Part shown: positions 1 to 6,195 of the stretch, in pieces | How the letters are laid out: every line of letters begins with the position of its first letter | Numbering within the stretch: position 1 is the stretch's first letter | From: Desulfovibrionaceae bacterium | GTDB lineage: Bacteria; Desulfobacterota; Desulfovibrionia; Desulfovibrionales; Desulfovibrionaceae | Reading direction: 5' to 3' | NCBI GenBank assembly: GCA_009783115.1 | Contig: WRHT01000093.1 | Location: forward strand, 1 to 6,195 | Length of the DNA: 6,195 bases | Position numbers and translations under genes: made by a program | The notes under the pieces: model-generated | Database searches by the model: none | Seen by the model: only the letters and a program-made list of their open reading frames with translations | What the model was told of the DNA's origin: nothing

Positions 1-402
1 GGGCGCCAAGCTCGTGCGATACAGGGCCGCGGCCAAAAAGCCCGCCTTGCGCGCCGGGGTGCAGGCCGCGCCCACCAGACCCACCGCCGGATCCCTTAAC
101 AGGCCCAAGGCCCCCTTAAGCCAATGGATATGCGGCCGGATATCGCAATCCAGGGAAAGAACAATCTCGCCCGTGGAGGCGTTTATGCCCCTGAACTTGG
201 CCTGGGCCGCCCCCACATTGTCATCCAGACGGATCAGCCGCAGTCCCTGTTCTTCCGGCGCCGGAACATAAGGCGGATCCGACGCGTCGTCCACCAGCAG
301 TTTTTCCAGCAGCGGAACCCCGAAACGATCCGCATAGGCCAGCAGTTCCCCGGCAAAGGCATGGTCATTGTGGCTGTAAGTGACCAGAGAAAGGCCGGAC
401 AT
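1..402 (-). CDS. Glycosyltransferase family 2, N-terminal part (runs off the left edge)
   Basis: This reading frame is open from the ATG at 402-400 to the window edge, giving 134 residues with no stop. It begins MSGLSLVTYSHND, the usual first beta-strand of a GT-A fold. LLVDDAS (35-41) is the nucleotide-sugar binding strand, LDDNVGAAQAKFRGI (59-73) is the typical N-G-x-A-x-A-x-N-x-G-like helix region, and SLDCDIRP (83-90) holds the D-x-D metal/nucleotide-diphosphate motif. Such enzymes transfer a sugar from an activated donor; donor and acceptor cannot be told from this fragment. The start is supported by a GGGGAG ribosome site just upstream and by the TGATG overlap with the stop of the acyltransferase gene, which implies translational coupling. 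The neighbour suggests a surface polysaccharide, lipid or small-molecule glycosylation pathway (inference). The C-terminal half lies outside the window. Confidence 0.85.
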   Translation of the reverse strand, partial: MSGLSLVTYSHNDHAFAGELLAYADRFGVPLLEKLLVDDASDPPYVPAPEEQGLRLIRLDDNVGAAQAKFRGINASTGEIVLSLDCDIRPHIHWLKGALGLLRDPAVGLVGAACTPARKAGFLAAALYRTSLAP

Positions 403-1175
403 CACGCTCCCCGCGCCGCCCGTTCCAGGTATTCCTTAAGACTGGGCAGCGTGACCGGCTCCGGTTCGAAGGCCCGGATTCGGCCCAGGGCGATTTTTTT
501 CTCCAACCCGTCCAGAAAGGCCTCCGGCCGCGCACAGTCCAAGCCGTTAAAATCCGTGAAGCGGTATTGCCACCAGCACAGTTCCCGGATTCGTTCGCTG
601 ACTTTTTCGGAAAAACGCCGGCGGATGGGTTTGGCCGGAACTCCGCCAACCATCATGAACGGCGCGACATCCCTGGTCACCACCGAACCTGCGGCCACCA
701 CCGCGCCGTCGCCGATCACGATGCCTTTTTTCAAAAGCGTGTGCTGGCCAATCCAGACGTCATGCCCAATCACGATGGGGGCCGTTTCCCGGTCGTCATA
801 AGGACAGGGTTGGTATTTTTCCGGGGCCTCGGCAATGGCCCGTTCAAAGATGGCCGCCGCCTCCGGCCGGTAGGCAAAGGGCGAAGTGGAAATAAAATGC
901 GCCGGATGCTCGGACTGGAAGACCGATATGGCATGGGCAAAGGAGCAATAACGTCCGGACCTGGTCTCCGGCGGCAGGGTGGACTGGGAATAGGAAAAAG
1001 CCCCCATGCTCCACAGGGATCCGTCGGTAATGAACAGGCTGAACGGTTCCAGGCGTATATCCTCGATCATGGTCAGCCTGGCGTCCCGCTCCCGGCCCGG
1101 TCCCCCGCGCCAAACAAAATCAATGCCTTTGGCGGCAAAAAAATCGCCCACCGCGCTGTACGGCAAGGTCAACAC
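402..1175 (-). CDS. Hexapeptide-repeat (left-handed beta-helix) O-acyltransferase, XAT/CatB-like
   Basis: The product is 257 residues from a GTG start. The frame could extend to an ATG at 1244. GTG 1175 is preferred because a GGAGG site lies 6 bases before it and because the upstream ATG falls inside the predicted promoter, upstream of the expected transcript start. The central part carries the imperfect hexapeptide repeats of a trimeric beta-helix: APIVIGHDVWIGQHTLLKKG (132-151), then IVIGDGAVVAAGSVVTRDV (152-170) and VGGVPAKPIRRRF (176-188), the usual end of the acetyl-CoA site. SEHPAHFISTSPF (88-100) matches the insertion that holds the catalytic histidine in xenobiotic acetyltransferases, so His90 or His93 is the candidate. 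The N-terminal 55 residues are an extra segment that I do not recognise. The family moves an acetyl or other acyl group from CoA to a hydroxyl of a sugar or antibiotic. Being coupled to a glycosyltransferase, a glycan acceptor is more likely than drug resistance. The exact substrate is unknown. Confidence 0.88.
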   Translation of the reverse strand: MLTLPYSAVGDFFAAKGIDFVWRGGPGRERDARLTMIEDIRLEPFSLFITDGSLWSMGAFSYSQSTLPPETRSGRYCSFAHAISVFQSEHPAHFISTSPFAYRPEAAAIFERAIAEAPEKYQPCPYDDRETAPIVIGHDVWIGQHTLLKKGIVIGDGAVVAAGSVVTRDVAPFMMVGGVPAKPIRRRFSEKVSERIRELCWWQYRFTDFNGLDCARPEAFLDGLEKKIALGRIRAFEPEPVTLPSLKEYLERAARGA

Positions 1176-1181
1176 AGGACA

Positions 1182-1186
1182 CCTCC
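1182..1186 (-). promoter_or_regulatory. Ribosome binding site fixing the GTG start of the acyltransferase gene
   Basis: On the minus strand the sequence reads GGAGG, then six bases, then GTG at 1175-1173. This near-perfect Shine-Dalgarno match at good spacing is the main reason to reject the longer frame beginning at 1244, which would add 23 residues unlike the family's N-terminus. Confidence 0.75.
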
Positions 1187-1202
1187 AGCCATTTTTCAAT
1201 AC

Positions 1203-1231
1203 TTGGCAAAATCTCCAAGGCGCATTATGCT
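1203..1231 (+). promoter_or_regulatory. Predicted sigma70-type promoter for ettA
   Basis: TTGGCA (1203-1208, five of six matches to TTGACA) is followed after 17 bases by TATGCT (1226-1231, four of six matches to TATAAT). The transcript would start near 1238, leaving a leader of about 26 bases that contains the AAGGA ribosome site at 1253-1257. The match is weaker than that of the opposing promoter but lies at the only place where ettA could be driven locally. Confidence 0.45.
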
Positions 1232-1252
1232 CCCAAATCCGCACAATCTCAA
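1224..1252 (-). promoter_or_regulatory. Predicted sigma70-type promoter for the acyltransferase-glycosyltransferase operon
   Basis: Read on the minus strand, a TTGAGA box (1252-1247) is followed after 17 bases by CATAAT (1229-1224). Each box matches five of six consensus positions, at the ideal spacing. The expected transcript start is near 1217, giving a leader of about 42 bases before the GTG. The -10 box overlaps that of the opposite promoter. Confidence 0.55.
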
Positions 1253-1264
1253 AAGGAAACTTTG

Positions 1265-2947
1265 ATGAGCAACGAACCGGATAAAATCATTTATTCCATG
1301 ATTCGCGTGTCCAAGCGGCACGGGCAGAAGGAAGTGCTCAAGGATATCTCCCTTTCCTATTTTTATGGCGCCAAGATCGGGGTGCTCGGCCTGAACGGTT
1401 CCGGCAAAAGTTCCCTGCTCAAGATCCTGGCCGGAGTAGACCAGAGTTTCGACGGCAAGACCGTGCTGGCTCCCGGCCACAGTCTCGGCTACCTGGAGCA
1501 GGAACCATTGGTGGATGAAAGCCGTAGCGTGCGCGAGGTGGTGCAGGAAGGAGCCGCCGAACTCCTGAAGATCCGCGATGAATACGAGGCCATTAACGCC
1601 CGTTTCGCCGATCCCATGGAGCCTGAGGCCATGGACGCCCTCATCGCCCGCCAGGGTGAAGTGCAGGAACTCATGGACAGTAAAGGCATCTGGGATCTGG
1701 ACGCCCGCCTGGACATGGCTATGGAGGCCCTGCGCTGCCCGCCGCCGGATACCCGGATTTCAGTCATCTCCGGCGGCGAACGCCGCCGGGTGGCCCTCTG
1801 CCGCCTACTCCTGCAAAACCCGGACATCCTGCTCCTGGACGAACCCACCAATCATCTGGACGCCGAATCCGTGGCCTGGCTGGAGCGCTATCTCCGGGAC
1901 TTCCCCGGCACGGTCATCGCCGTGACCCATGACCGCTATTTCCTGGACAACGTGGCCGGCTGGATCCTGGAACTGGACCGGGGGCGGGGCATCCCCTGGA
2001 AGGGCAACTACTCCTCCTGGCTGGAGCAGAAGGAAAAACGCCTGGTCAACGAGGAAAAGACCGAGGCCGAACGCCAGAAAACCCTGCGCCGCGAGCTGGA
2101 ATGGATCCGCATGGCCCCCAAGGGCCGCCACGCCAAAAGCAAGGCCCGGATCAACGCTTACGAAGCCATGCTTTCCCACGAATCCGAACGTCTGGCTCCG
2201 GACCTGGAAATCTACATCCCGCCCGGTCCGCGTCTGGGGAACCTGGTGGCCGAGGCCGTCCAGGTATGCAAATCCCTGGGCGACAAGCTGCTCATCGATG
2301 ACATGAACTTCATCCTCCAGCCTGGAGCCATCGTGGGGATCATCGGCCCCAACGGAGCGGGCAAAACCACCCTGTTCAAGATGCTGGCCGGACTGGAGAA
2401 GCCTGACGCCGGAAGCCTGCGCCTGGGCGAAAGCGTGAAGTTTTCCTGGGTGGACCAAGGGCGCGAAAGCCTCACCCCTGGAAAAACCGTCTATGAACTC
2501 ATCAGCGAAGGTTATGACACCATCCGGCTGGGCAGCCGGGAAATCAACTCCCGTGCCTATTGCTCCCGTTTTAACCTCCAGGGCGCGGATCAGCAGAAAA
2601 AGGTCGATACTCTCTCCGGGGGCGAACGCAACCGCGTGCACTTGGCCCGTACCCTCAAATCCGGAGCCAACCTCCTTCTCCTGGACGAACCCACCAATGA
2701 CCTGGATGTGAATACCATGCGCGCCCTGGAAGACGGACTGGAAAACTTCGCCGGCTGCATCATGGTCATAAGCCACGACCGTTGGTTCCTGGATCGCATC
2801 GTCACGCATATACTGGCCTTTGAAGGTGATTCCAGGGTAACCTTCTTTGACGGCAATTACAGCGAGTACGAAGCGGATCGCAAAAAACGCCTGGGCAAAG
2901 ACGCGGACCAGCCGCGCCGGATTAAATTCAGGAAGCTGACCAGATAA
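1265..2947 (+). CDS. ettA: Energy-dependent translational throttle protein EttA (ABC-F ATPase)
   Basis: The product is 560 residues, close to the roughly 555 of E. coli EttA, and is recognisable along its whole length. It has two ABC ATPase domains and no membrane segments. Domain 1 has Walker A GLNGSGKSS (42-50), signature SGGERRR (169-175), Walker B LLLDEPTNHLD with Asp192 and catalytic Glu193, and switch His222. Domain 2 has Walker A GPNGAGKT (361-368), signature SGGER (451-455), Walker B with Asp474 and Glu475, and His504. Between the domains, GNYSSWLEQKEKRL begins the charged linker helices that reach the peptidyl-tRNA site. An arm insertion rich in Glu and Ala lies around residues 85-150. 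The family binds the ribosomal E site and gates entry into elongation according to ATP/ADP balance. ATG 1265 is preferred over TTG 1262 because AGGA at 1254-1257 is better spaced for it. All catalytic residues are present, so it should be active. Other ABC-F members (Uup, resistance types) fit less well than EttA. Confidence 0.95.
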   Translation: MSNEPDKIIYSMIRVSKRHGQKEVLKDISLSYFYGAKIGVLGLNGSGKSSLLKILAGVDQSFDGKTVLAPGHSLGYLEQEPLVDESRSVREVVQEGAAELLKIRDEYEAINARFADPMEPEAMDALIARQGEVQELMDSKGIWDLDARLDMAMEALRCPPPDTRISVISGGERRRVALCRLLLQNPDILLLDEPTNHLDAESVAWLERYLRDFPGTVIAVTHDRYFLDNVAGWILELDRGRGIPWKGNYSSWLEQKEKRLVNEEKTEAERQKTLRRELEWIRMAPKGRHAKSKARINAYEAMLSHESERLAPDLEIYIPPGPRLGNLVAEAVQVCKSLGDKLLIDDMNFILQPGAIVGIIGPNGAGKTTLFKMLAGLEKPDAGSLRLGESVKFSWVDQGRESLTPGKTVYELISEGYDTIRLGSREINSRAYCSRFNLQGADQQKKVDTLSGGERNRVHLARTLKSGANLLLLDEPTNDLDVNTMRALEDGLENFAGCIMVISHDRWFLDRIVTHILAFEGDSRVTFFDGNYSEYEADRKKRLGKDADQPRRIKFRKLTR

Positions 2948-2974
2948 CGGGCGCGCTGATCAATAGGCGCGGCA

Positions 2975-2983
2975 ATGCCCTAA
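2975..2983 (+). other. Possible two-codon leader minicistron before the racemase-like gene
   Basis: ATG CCC TAA lies directly before the next gene. Its stop shares a base with that gene's ATG (TAATG at 2981-2985). An AGG at 2965-2967 sits seven bases before this tiny frame, but 15 bases before the real start, which is too far. Ribosomes could load at the minicistron and re-initiate. It may equally be chance. Confidence 0.25.
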
Positions 2984-3882
2984 TGATGCCCAAATTAAAC
3001 TTTGTCAAAATAAGTACTGGCGGAAACCCCACCATCCTACTGGAGGCCGCGCAGGTGGCGGTGGAAATGCGGGCGGCCGCGGCCGCGGCCCTTATGCATC
3101 CCCTGCACTTGGGAGCGGAGCAGGCAGGTTTTATGGACTGCCGCTCCTCCCTGCCCAGCCTGGAAATGATGGGGGGAGAGTTCTGCCTGAACGCCACCCG
3201 CGCCCTGGCCTATGAATTGTGGCGGCGGGGTCGCCTTCTGCCTTTGGAACATACGGAGGATCTCTACCGGCTGGTTGGCGCCTCGGGCCTGGAAAGGCCG
3301 GTGCAAATCAGGGTGCGGGGAGGAAGAAGAGGCGGAATCTCTGCCGAAGGCTCGCCGGAAGAGGCGGATGCGCCCAAAGAATGTTACCTGAGCCTGGGTC
3401 TGCCCTGGGAGCGGGAACAGGTCCAGGCCACCGAAGACGGACTGGTCCTGATGCGTCTGCCGGGCATTGCCCACCTGTTGGTGGAGGAAAAAAAGCATCC
3501 GCCCGGCCGGGATCTTTTCCAGGCCGCCCTGTCCTTGATGGCGCGTTTCGGATTGCTGGCGGAGCCGGCCTGCGGGGTGATCTGGCACCGCCCCTGGGAC
3601 ATGCCGGAGACGGGAGCGGAGGGGATCTGCCGGGACATGACCCCCCTGGTGCGGGTAGCGGCCACCGGAAGCCTCACGGCTGAAAGCGCTTGCGGTTCAG
3701 GAGCTTTGGCCCTGGCTCTGGTCCTGGCCCCGGCGGAAAAAAGCTGCCTCCTGCTGGTCCGGCAGCCCAGCGGGGAATTTTTGCGCCTGTACCTGAACCC
3801 CTTGCGTCCAGGGGACAAAACCCGCCAGGCCGAGGTCGGGGGAGAGGCGCGGCTTATCGCCGAGGGGCGGTGTCGGCTATAA
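2983..3882 (+). CDS. Diaminopimelate epimerase-fold amino-acid racemase, CntK-like
   Basis: The product is 299 residues (298 if the second ATG at 2986 is used). Cofactor-independent racemases of this fold use two cysteines, one acid and one base, on paired domains. Both are visible: Cys68 in [18 protein letters not shown] (62-79) and Cys237 in [13 protein letters not shown] (234-246). The N-terminal [15 protein letters not shown] (6-20) and AEQAGFMDC (45-53) resemble the staphylococcal histidine racemase CntK (its GNMTILV and CEQVGF segments, as I recall them) better than DapF, which has GNDFV. The residue after the first cysteine is Leu69 where DapF and CntK have Gly, in a loop expected to bind the substrate carboxylate, so substrate choice may differ. 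No transmembrane segment or signal peptide is seen. The gene lies 35 bases after ettA and may be co-transcribed with it; no strong ribosome site precedes its start. Its 3' end overlaps folE2 on the other strand. The substrate is not known, and housekeeping DapF is the less likely alternative. Confidence 0.8.
   Translation: MMPKLNFVKISTGGNPTILLEAAQVAVEMRAAAAAALMHPLHLGAEQAGFMDCRSSLPSLEMMGGEFCLNATRALAYELWRRGRLLPLEHTEDLYRLVGASGLERPVQIRVRGGRRGGISAEGSPEEADAPKECYLSLGLPWEREQVQATEDGLVLMRLPGIAHLLVEEKKHPPGRDLFQAALSLMARFGLLAEPACGVIWHRPWDMPETGAEGICRDMTPLVRVAATGSLTAESACGSGALALALVLAPAEKSCLLLVRQPSGEFLRLYLNPLRPGDKTRQAEVGGEARLIAEGRCRL
3073..3090 (+). repeat. Three tandem GCGGCC hexamers inside the racemase-like gene
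   Basis: Three exact GCGGCC units encode Ala31-Ala36. A gain or loss of units would stay in frame, changing only the length of a short alanine run at the end of an early helix. Confidence 0.7.
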
Positions 3883-4648
3883 GGCCGCGTTCAATGCAGG
3901 CAAAGGCGTTATGCGGGTGGATGGATTCCAGGCTTTCCACCTCCACCCTGAACCAGGAGATTCTTGGGTGGGCTTCAAGGGCGCGGGCCGCGTTGCGCAC
4001 CACGTCTTCCACGAAGCAGGGGTTGGCGAAGGAGCGCTCGGTCACGTATTTTTCATCCTCGCGCTTGAGCACCGGGTAAACCGGGCTGGAGGCCGAGGCC
4101 TCGGCGATATCCACAAATTCCTCGATCCAGGCAAAACCGGCCATACGCAGTTGCATACGCACCAAGGCGCGCTGGGCGTGAGCGCCTTCATCGCTGATGG
4201 CCTTGGAACAGGGGCAGACCGTCATCACCGGCACCTCCAAATCCAGGCGCAAGCTGAAACCGTCCTCGGCCAGTTCGCCGGCCAGGGCGCAGTCATAGCC
4301 GGCCTCTCCCTGCGCCCCGCTCACCGGCGCGCTTTTACGCAAAAAGTAGGTGAAACGGAAACAGGCGTATGCCCGGCTGGCCTCAAGGCGGGCTTTGATG
4401 TCCTGGAGCAGCCGTCTGAAGCTGTGGTAGCTGAGTTCCTCGTTCCAGTCTTCCAGGGCCTCCAGGAAACGGCTCATGTGCGTGCCCTTGAAGGACGCCG
4501 GCAGATCCACTCCCAGGTCCGCCAGGGCCACGCTGTGCTGGCGGCCTTTGGCCCGATCCTCCACCACCAGGGGCAGACGCAGGTTTTTCACGCCCACCCG
4601 GTCAATTTCCATAGCCACTTGGGCCGGACTGTTCTGGATATCCTGCAT
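3854..4648 (-). CDS. folE2: GTP cyclohydrolase FolE2 (type IB)
   Basis: The product is 264 residues, a normal length for the family. The enzyme converts GTP to 7,8-dihydroneopterin triphosphate plus formate, the entry step to folate and, in many bacteria, to queuosine-type deazapurines. Key features are VCPCSKAIS (144-152) with the nucleophilic or metal-binding Cys147, GAHAQR (155-160) with His157, and [10 protein letters not shown] (241-250), all hallmarks of the IB type and absent from the zinc enzyme FolE. The opening [20 protein letters not shown] matches the usual family N-terminus and supports ATG 4648 over the ATG at residue 13. No good Shine-Dalgarno lies near the start, so coupling to nikR, which ends 20 bases upstream, is likely. 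FolE2 works with several divalent metals and replaces FolE under zinc shortage in some species. No FolE is visible here, so it could simply be the sole GTP cyclohydrolase. Confidence 0.94.
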   Translation of the reverse strand: MQDIQNSPAQVAMEIDRVGVKNLRLPLVVEDRAKGRQHSVALADLGVDLPASFKGTHMSRFLEALEDWNEELSYHSFRRLLQDIKARLEASRAYACFRFTYFLRKSAPVSGAQGEAGYDCALAGELAEDGFSLRLDLEVPVMTVCPCSKAISDEGAHAQRALVRMQLRMAGFAWIEEFVDIAEASASSPVYPVLKREDEKYVTERSFANPCFVEDVVRNAARALEAHPRISWFRVEVESLESIHPHNAFACIERGLIADTAPRR

Positions 4649-4668
4649 GGAAAGAACCAGCCCGGCCC

Positions 4669-5088
4669 TTATTCCAGACCGTGGCCGGTAGTGGCCAGGT
4701 TCAGTTGTCCGTGCTTTACCCCCTTGGTGGCGATGAGCCGCTGGGCCAGGTTGCGCAAGGCGCTGACCGTTCCTTTGAGAATCAGGGTTTCCAGACAGTT
4801 GTCATGGTCCAGGTGCACATGCAGGGAGGCGATGATGCAGGCGTGAAAATCGTGCTGAATGGCCGTGAGACGCCGGGAAAGATCCCCCTCGTGGTGATCA
4901 AAGACCAGGATCAGGCTCCCGGCCACTTCCTTGCCGTCATCTTCCCAATCTTCCCGCACCAGGCTGCCCCGGATTAGATCCCTGATGGCCTCGGATCTGG
5001 TCTGGTAGCCCCGTTGAAGACACAGGGCGTCAAATTGCCGCAACAGCCCTTCCTCCAGCGACACTCCAAAACGTGCTATATTGCTCAT
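4669..5088 (-). CDS. nikR: Nickel-responsive transcriptional repressor NikR
   Basis: The product is 139 residues against 133 in E. coli. Residues 3-45 ([20 protein letters not shown], then [14 protein letters not shown]) form the ribbon-helix-helix DNA-binding domain. The C-terminal ACT-like domain carries all four nickel ligands with the family spacing: His79 in QHDFHA, His90 and His92 in LHVHLDH, and Cys98 in DNCLE. The end, [10 protein letters not shown], is also typical. With nickel bound, the tetramer represses uptake or nickel-enzyme genes. The frame could be read further upstream, but ATG 5088 is chosen because the N-terminus then matches the family, GGGAG precedes it, and it overlaps the methyltransferase stop as ATGA. 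The target is unclear, since no nickel transporter lies in the window and I see no NikR-type palindrome in the short upstream gaps. Identification is firm; the regulon is not. Confidence 0.96.
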   Translation of the reverse strand: MSNIARFGVSLEEGLLRQFDALCLQRGYQTRSEAIRDLIRGSLVREDWEDDGKEVAGSLILVFDHHEGDLSRRLTAIQHDFHACIIASLHVHLDHDNCLETLILKGTVSALRNLAQRLIATKGVKHGQLNLATTGHGLE

Positions 5089-5768
5089 GTGATCTCCCAC
5101 AGATTGATCTCCGACGGGGCCGGGGCGGACACGTAAGCCGCCAGGCCACCCCGGCCTTCCTCCATCGGCATGGCCGCCCGTCCGCTGTGCGCCTTGACCG
5201 AAGCGCGGCCGCGCCGGCACAGGGCGGAAGCGAACTCCGCGTACACGTTCCGTCCGGGTTCCGCCAGCCAGGCCCGGCCGCCAGGGGCCAGGGCGTAATC
5301 CAACAAATCCAGCACCGGACCGATGAAGCGGCGCTCATACATGATGTCGCCTCCCCAGATGAACTTAAAACTTTTGGGACGCAAGGCCGGGAAACGCCAA
5401 TCCATCACCGCCCAACAGGGCTGAGGAACCCTGTTCGCGCGCGCGTTCAGCCGGGCGAACTCCAGGGCGGCCTTCTCATAGTCCAAGGCCAGCACCCTGG
5501 CTCCCAGGCTTCCAGCCACCATGGCGGTCAGGCCCAGGCCGCAGCCCAGATCCAGGCAGAGGCGGCCGGCGATCTCCTCCCGGCGATCCCCCAGCCAGTT
5601 CGCCAGCACCAGCGAAGACGGCCAGATTTCCACCCAATAGGGAATACGCTCGTCTTCCTGAAATTCTTCATCGGCCATGGCCTCCCAAAGCGATTCCAGG
5701 TCCGCGGGCCGCAGCAGCGTCCACTCCCGTCCGGCCGCCAGCACCCGCAGGCAAGCATGTTCTCCCAT
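5085..5768 (-). CDS. Class I SAM-dependent methyltransferase, METTL20/MTF16-like
   Basis: The product is 227 residues with a seven-beta-strand methyltransferase core. Motif I is [12 protein letters not shown] (70-81), the acidic residue binding the SAM ribose is Asp96 in LALDYE, and the post-II motif is GGDIMYE (139-145), which contains the D-x-x-Y signature of the MTF16 lysine methyltransferase family. [18 protein letters not shown] (42-59) before motif I and LAEPGR (168-173) after it resemble the electron-transfer-flavoprotein beta-subunit lysine methyltransferase METTL20. The substrate is probably a protein lysine, but this cannot be read from the sequence. An AAGG site lies nine bases before the ATG. 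The gene is first in a cluster with nikR (ATGA overlap) and folE2, so the three are likely co-transcribed. No clear sigma70 promoter is seen in the 39 bases upstream, so its promoter may lie inside the DUF2846 gene or farther up. Confidence 0.85.
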   Translation of the reverse strand: MGEHACLRVLAAGREWTLLRPADLESLWEAMADEEFQEDERIPYWVEIWPSSLVLANWLGDRREEIAGRLCLDLGCGLGLTAMVAGSLGARVLALDYEKAALEFARLNARANRVPQPCWAVMDWRFPALRPKSFKFIWGGDIMYERRFIGPVLDLLDYALAPGGRAWLAEPGRNVYAEFASALCRRGRASVKAHSGRAAMPMEEGRGGLAAYVSAPAPSEINLWEIT

Positions 5769-5807
5769 GATCCAAGCCCTTAACCCAATACTGTTCTGGT
5801 GGTAGAC

Positions 5808-6195
5808 TTATGGAGTCGGTTTGCTGCAATCGCCGCCTATAGCCATATTGAGTTTAGTTATAGTTCCTTTGGCTGTCTCGGGGTCAATTATTCTTAAGTC
5901 GGCGCCACCAACGAACAATCCAATTTTTATATACTGTTCTATAAAGTAGTTCACGCCACCTTGTCCGACAATTTTTAACTCGTTAGGGGAGAACTCGGAT
6001 TCAGTCGCAATAGTATGTTCTATATTTCCAGGTACTTCACGGTAAAAGAAAACGTCATTTGCGGATTGTCCAACACATATTCCATTTACCCAAATATCTT
6101 TCTTAAGCGCCTGCCCTGCAAAAGTAGAACGATAAATATATAACCCGGCTTTGTCAGATGGAGGTTGAGTAAATTCCTTAGCGATAGCTGATAGT
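5808..6195 (-). CDS. DUF2846 family protein, C-terminal part (start lies beyond the right edge)
   Basis: The frame runs from the right edge to TAA at 5810-5808, giving 128 residues. It contains FTQPPSDKAGLYIYR (8-22), DVFFYREVPG (47-56), TESEFSPNEL (64-73) and NYFIEQYIKIGLFVGGADL (82-100), all typical of DUF2846 proteins. These are usually small secreted lipoproteins with an N-terminal lipobox; that part, about 20-40 residues, would lie outside the window. The function of the family is unknown. Base composition differs sharply from the neighbours (about 40% GC, with AAA, ATA and TTA codons frequent), suggesting acquisition by transfer. It is on the same strand as the methyltransferase gene and 39 bases before it, with no terminator seen between. 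I recognise the family from memory, not by search. Confidence 0.8.
   Translation of the reverse strand, partial: LSAIAKEFTQPPSDKAGLYIYRSTFAGQALKKDIWVNGICVGQSANDVFFYREVPGNIEHTIATESEFSPNELKIVGQGGVNYFIEQYIKIGLFVGGADLRIIDPETAKGTITKLNMAIGGDCSKPTP

Noticed and set aside
1176..1244. N-terminal extension of the acyltransferase to an ATG at 1244
   Set aside because: The ATG lies within the predicted promoter and upstream of the likely transcript start, while GTG 1175 has a strong ribosome site.
1805..2809. Long open frame on the minus strand (334 codons) opposite ettA
   Set aside because: ettA is a firmly identified gene over this whole stretch. The antisense protein is rich in Gly, Val, Phe and Gln with no motif, as expected from the shadow of a GC-rich gene.
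2948..2982. Intrinsic terminator after ettA
   Set aside because: There are GC-rich half-sites but no continuous stem and no run of T, so read-through into the next gene is more likely.
3911..4846. Long open frame on the plus strand (311 codons) opposite folE2 and nikR
   Set aside because: It spans two certain genes on the other strand and has no recognisable domain; a shadow frame due to high GC.
5073..5783. Open frame on the plus strand (236 codons) opposite the methyltransferase gene
   Set aside because: The minus-strand product has clear methyltransferase motifs, while the plus-strand product is low-complexity and motif-free.
5769..5807. NikR operator before the methyltransferase-nikR-folE2 cluster
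   Set aside because: I looked for spaced inverted repeats of the GTATGA/TCATAC or GTGTTAC/GTAACAC kind and saw none in this gap.
5788..5940. Ten-base direct repeat ATACTGTTCT at 5788-5797 and 5931-5940, considered as an insertion-site duplication or operator pair
   Set aside because: One copy lies inside the DUF2846 coding region, the copies do not bracket a gene, and ten bases is short enough to arise by chance in AT-rich DNA.

Overview
The window looks like GC-rich chromosomal DNA of a Gram-negative anaerobe. The mix of a NikR repressor, a metal-flexible GTP cyclohydrolase FolE2 and an EttA-type ABC-F protein, with a Desulfovibrio-like codon style, suggests Desulfobacterota. That placement is an inference from gene content, not from a marker gene. 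Six of the seven genes are GC-rich; the right end is clearly AT-richer (152 of 375 bases are G or C in 5821-6195, about 40%).

Layout. (a) 1-1175, minus strand: a short operon of a left-handed beta-helix (hexapeptide) acyltransferase followed by a family-2 glycosyltransferase that runs off the left edge. The two genes overlap in a TGATG junction. This looks like modification of a surface glycan or another small acceptor. (b) 1176-1264: a compact divergent control region with two good sigma70-type promoters whose -10 boxes overlap on opposite strands. (c) 1265-3882, plus strand: ettA, encoding the ribosome-associated translational throttle, then after 35 bases a gene of the diaminopimelate epimerase fold. 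The latter resembles CntK-type amino-acid racemases more than housekeeping DapF. (d) 3854-5768, minus strand: a tight three-gene cluster transcribed as methyltransferase (METTL20/MTF16-like) - nikR - folE2. The first two genes overlap by ATGA and the last two are 20 bases apart. The folE2 end overlaps the racemase-like gene tail to tail by 29 bases. (e) 5808-6195, minus strand: the C-terminal part of a DUF2846 protein in a low-GC patch, probably recently acquired.

How it fits together. The clearest functional theme is metal economy around nikR: a nickel-sensing repressor is coupled to a GTP cyclohydrolase of the type that does not need zinc. Across the convergent junction lies a racemase-like enzyme of a superfamily branch that includes a metallophore-biosynthesis enzyme. 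No nickel transporter, opine synthase or nicotianamine-synthase-like gene is visible, so a metallophore role remains a hypothesis. I did not find a CRISPR array, tRNA, rRNA, insertion sequence or convincing intrinsic terminator. No gene-free stretch exceeds about 90 bases.
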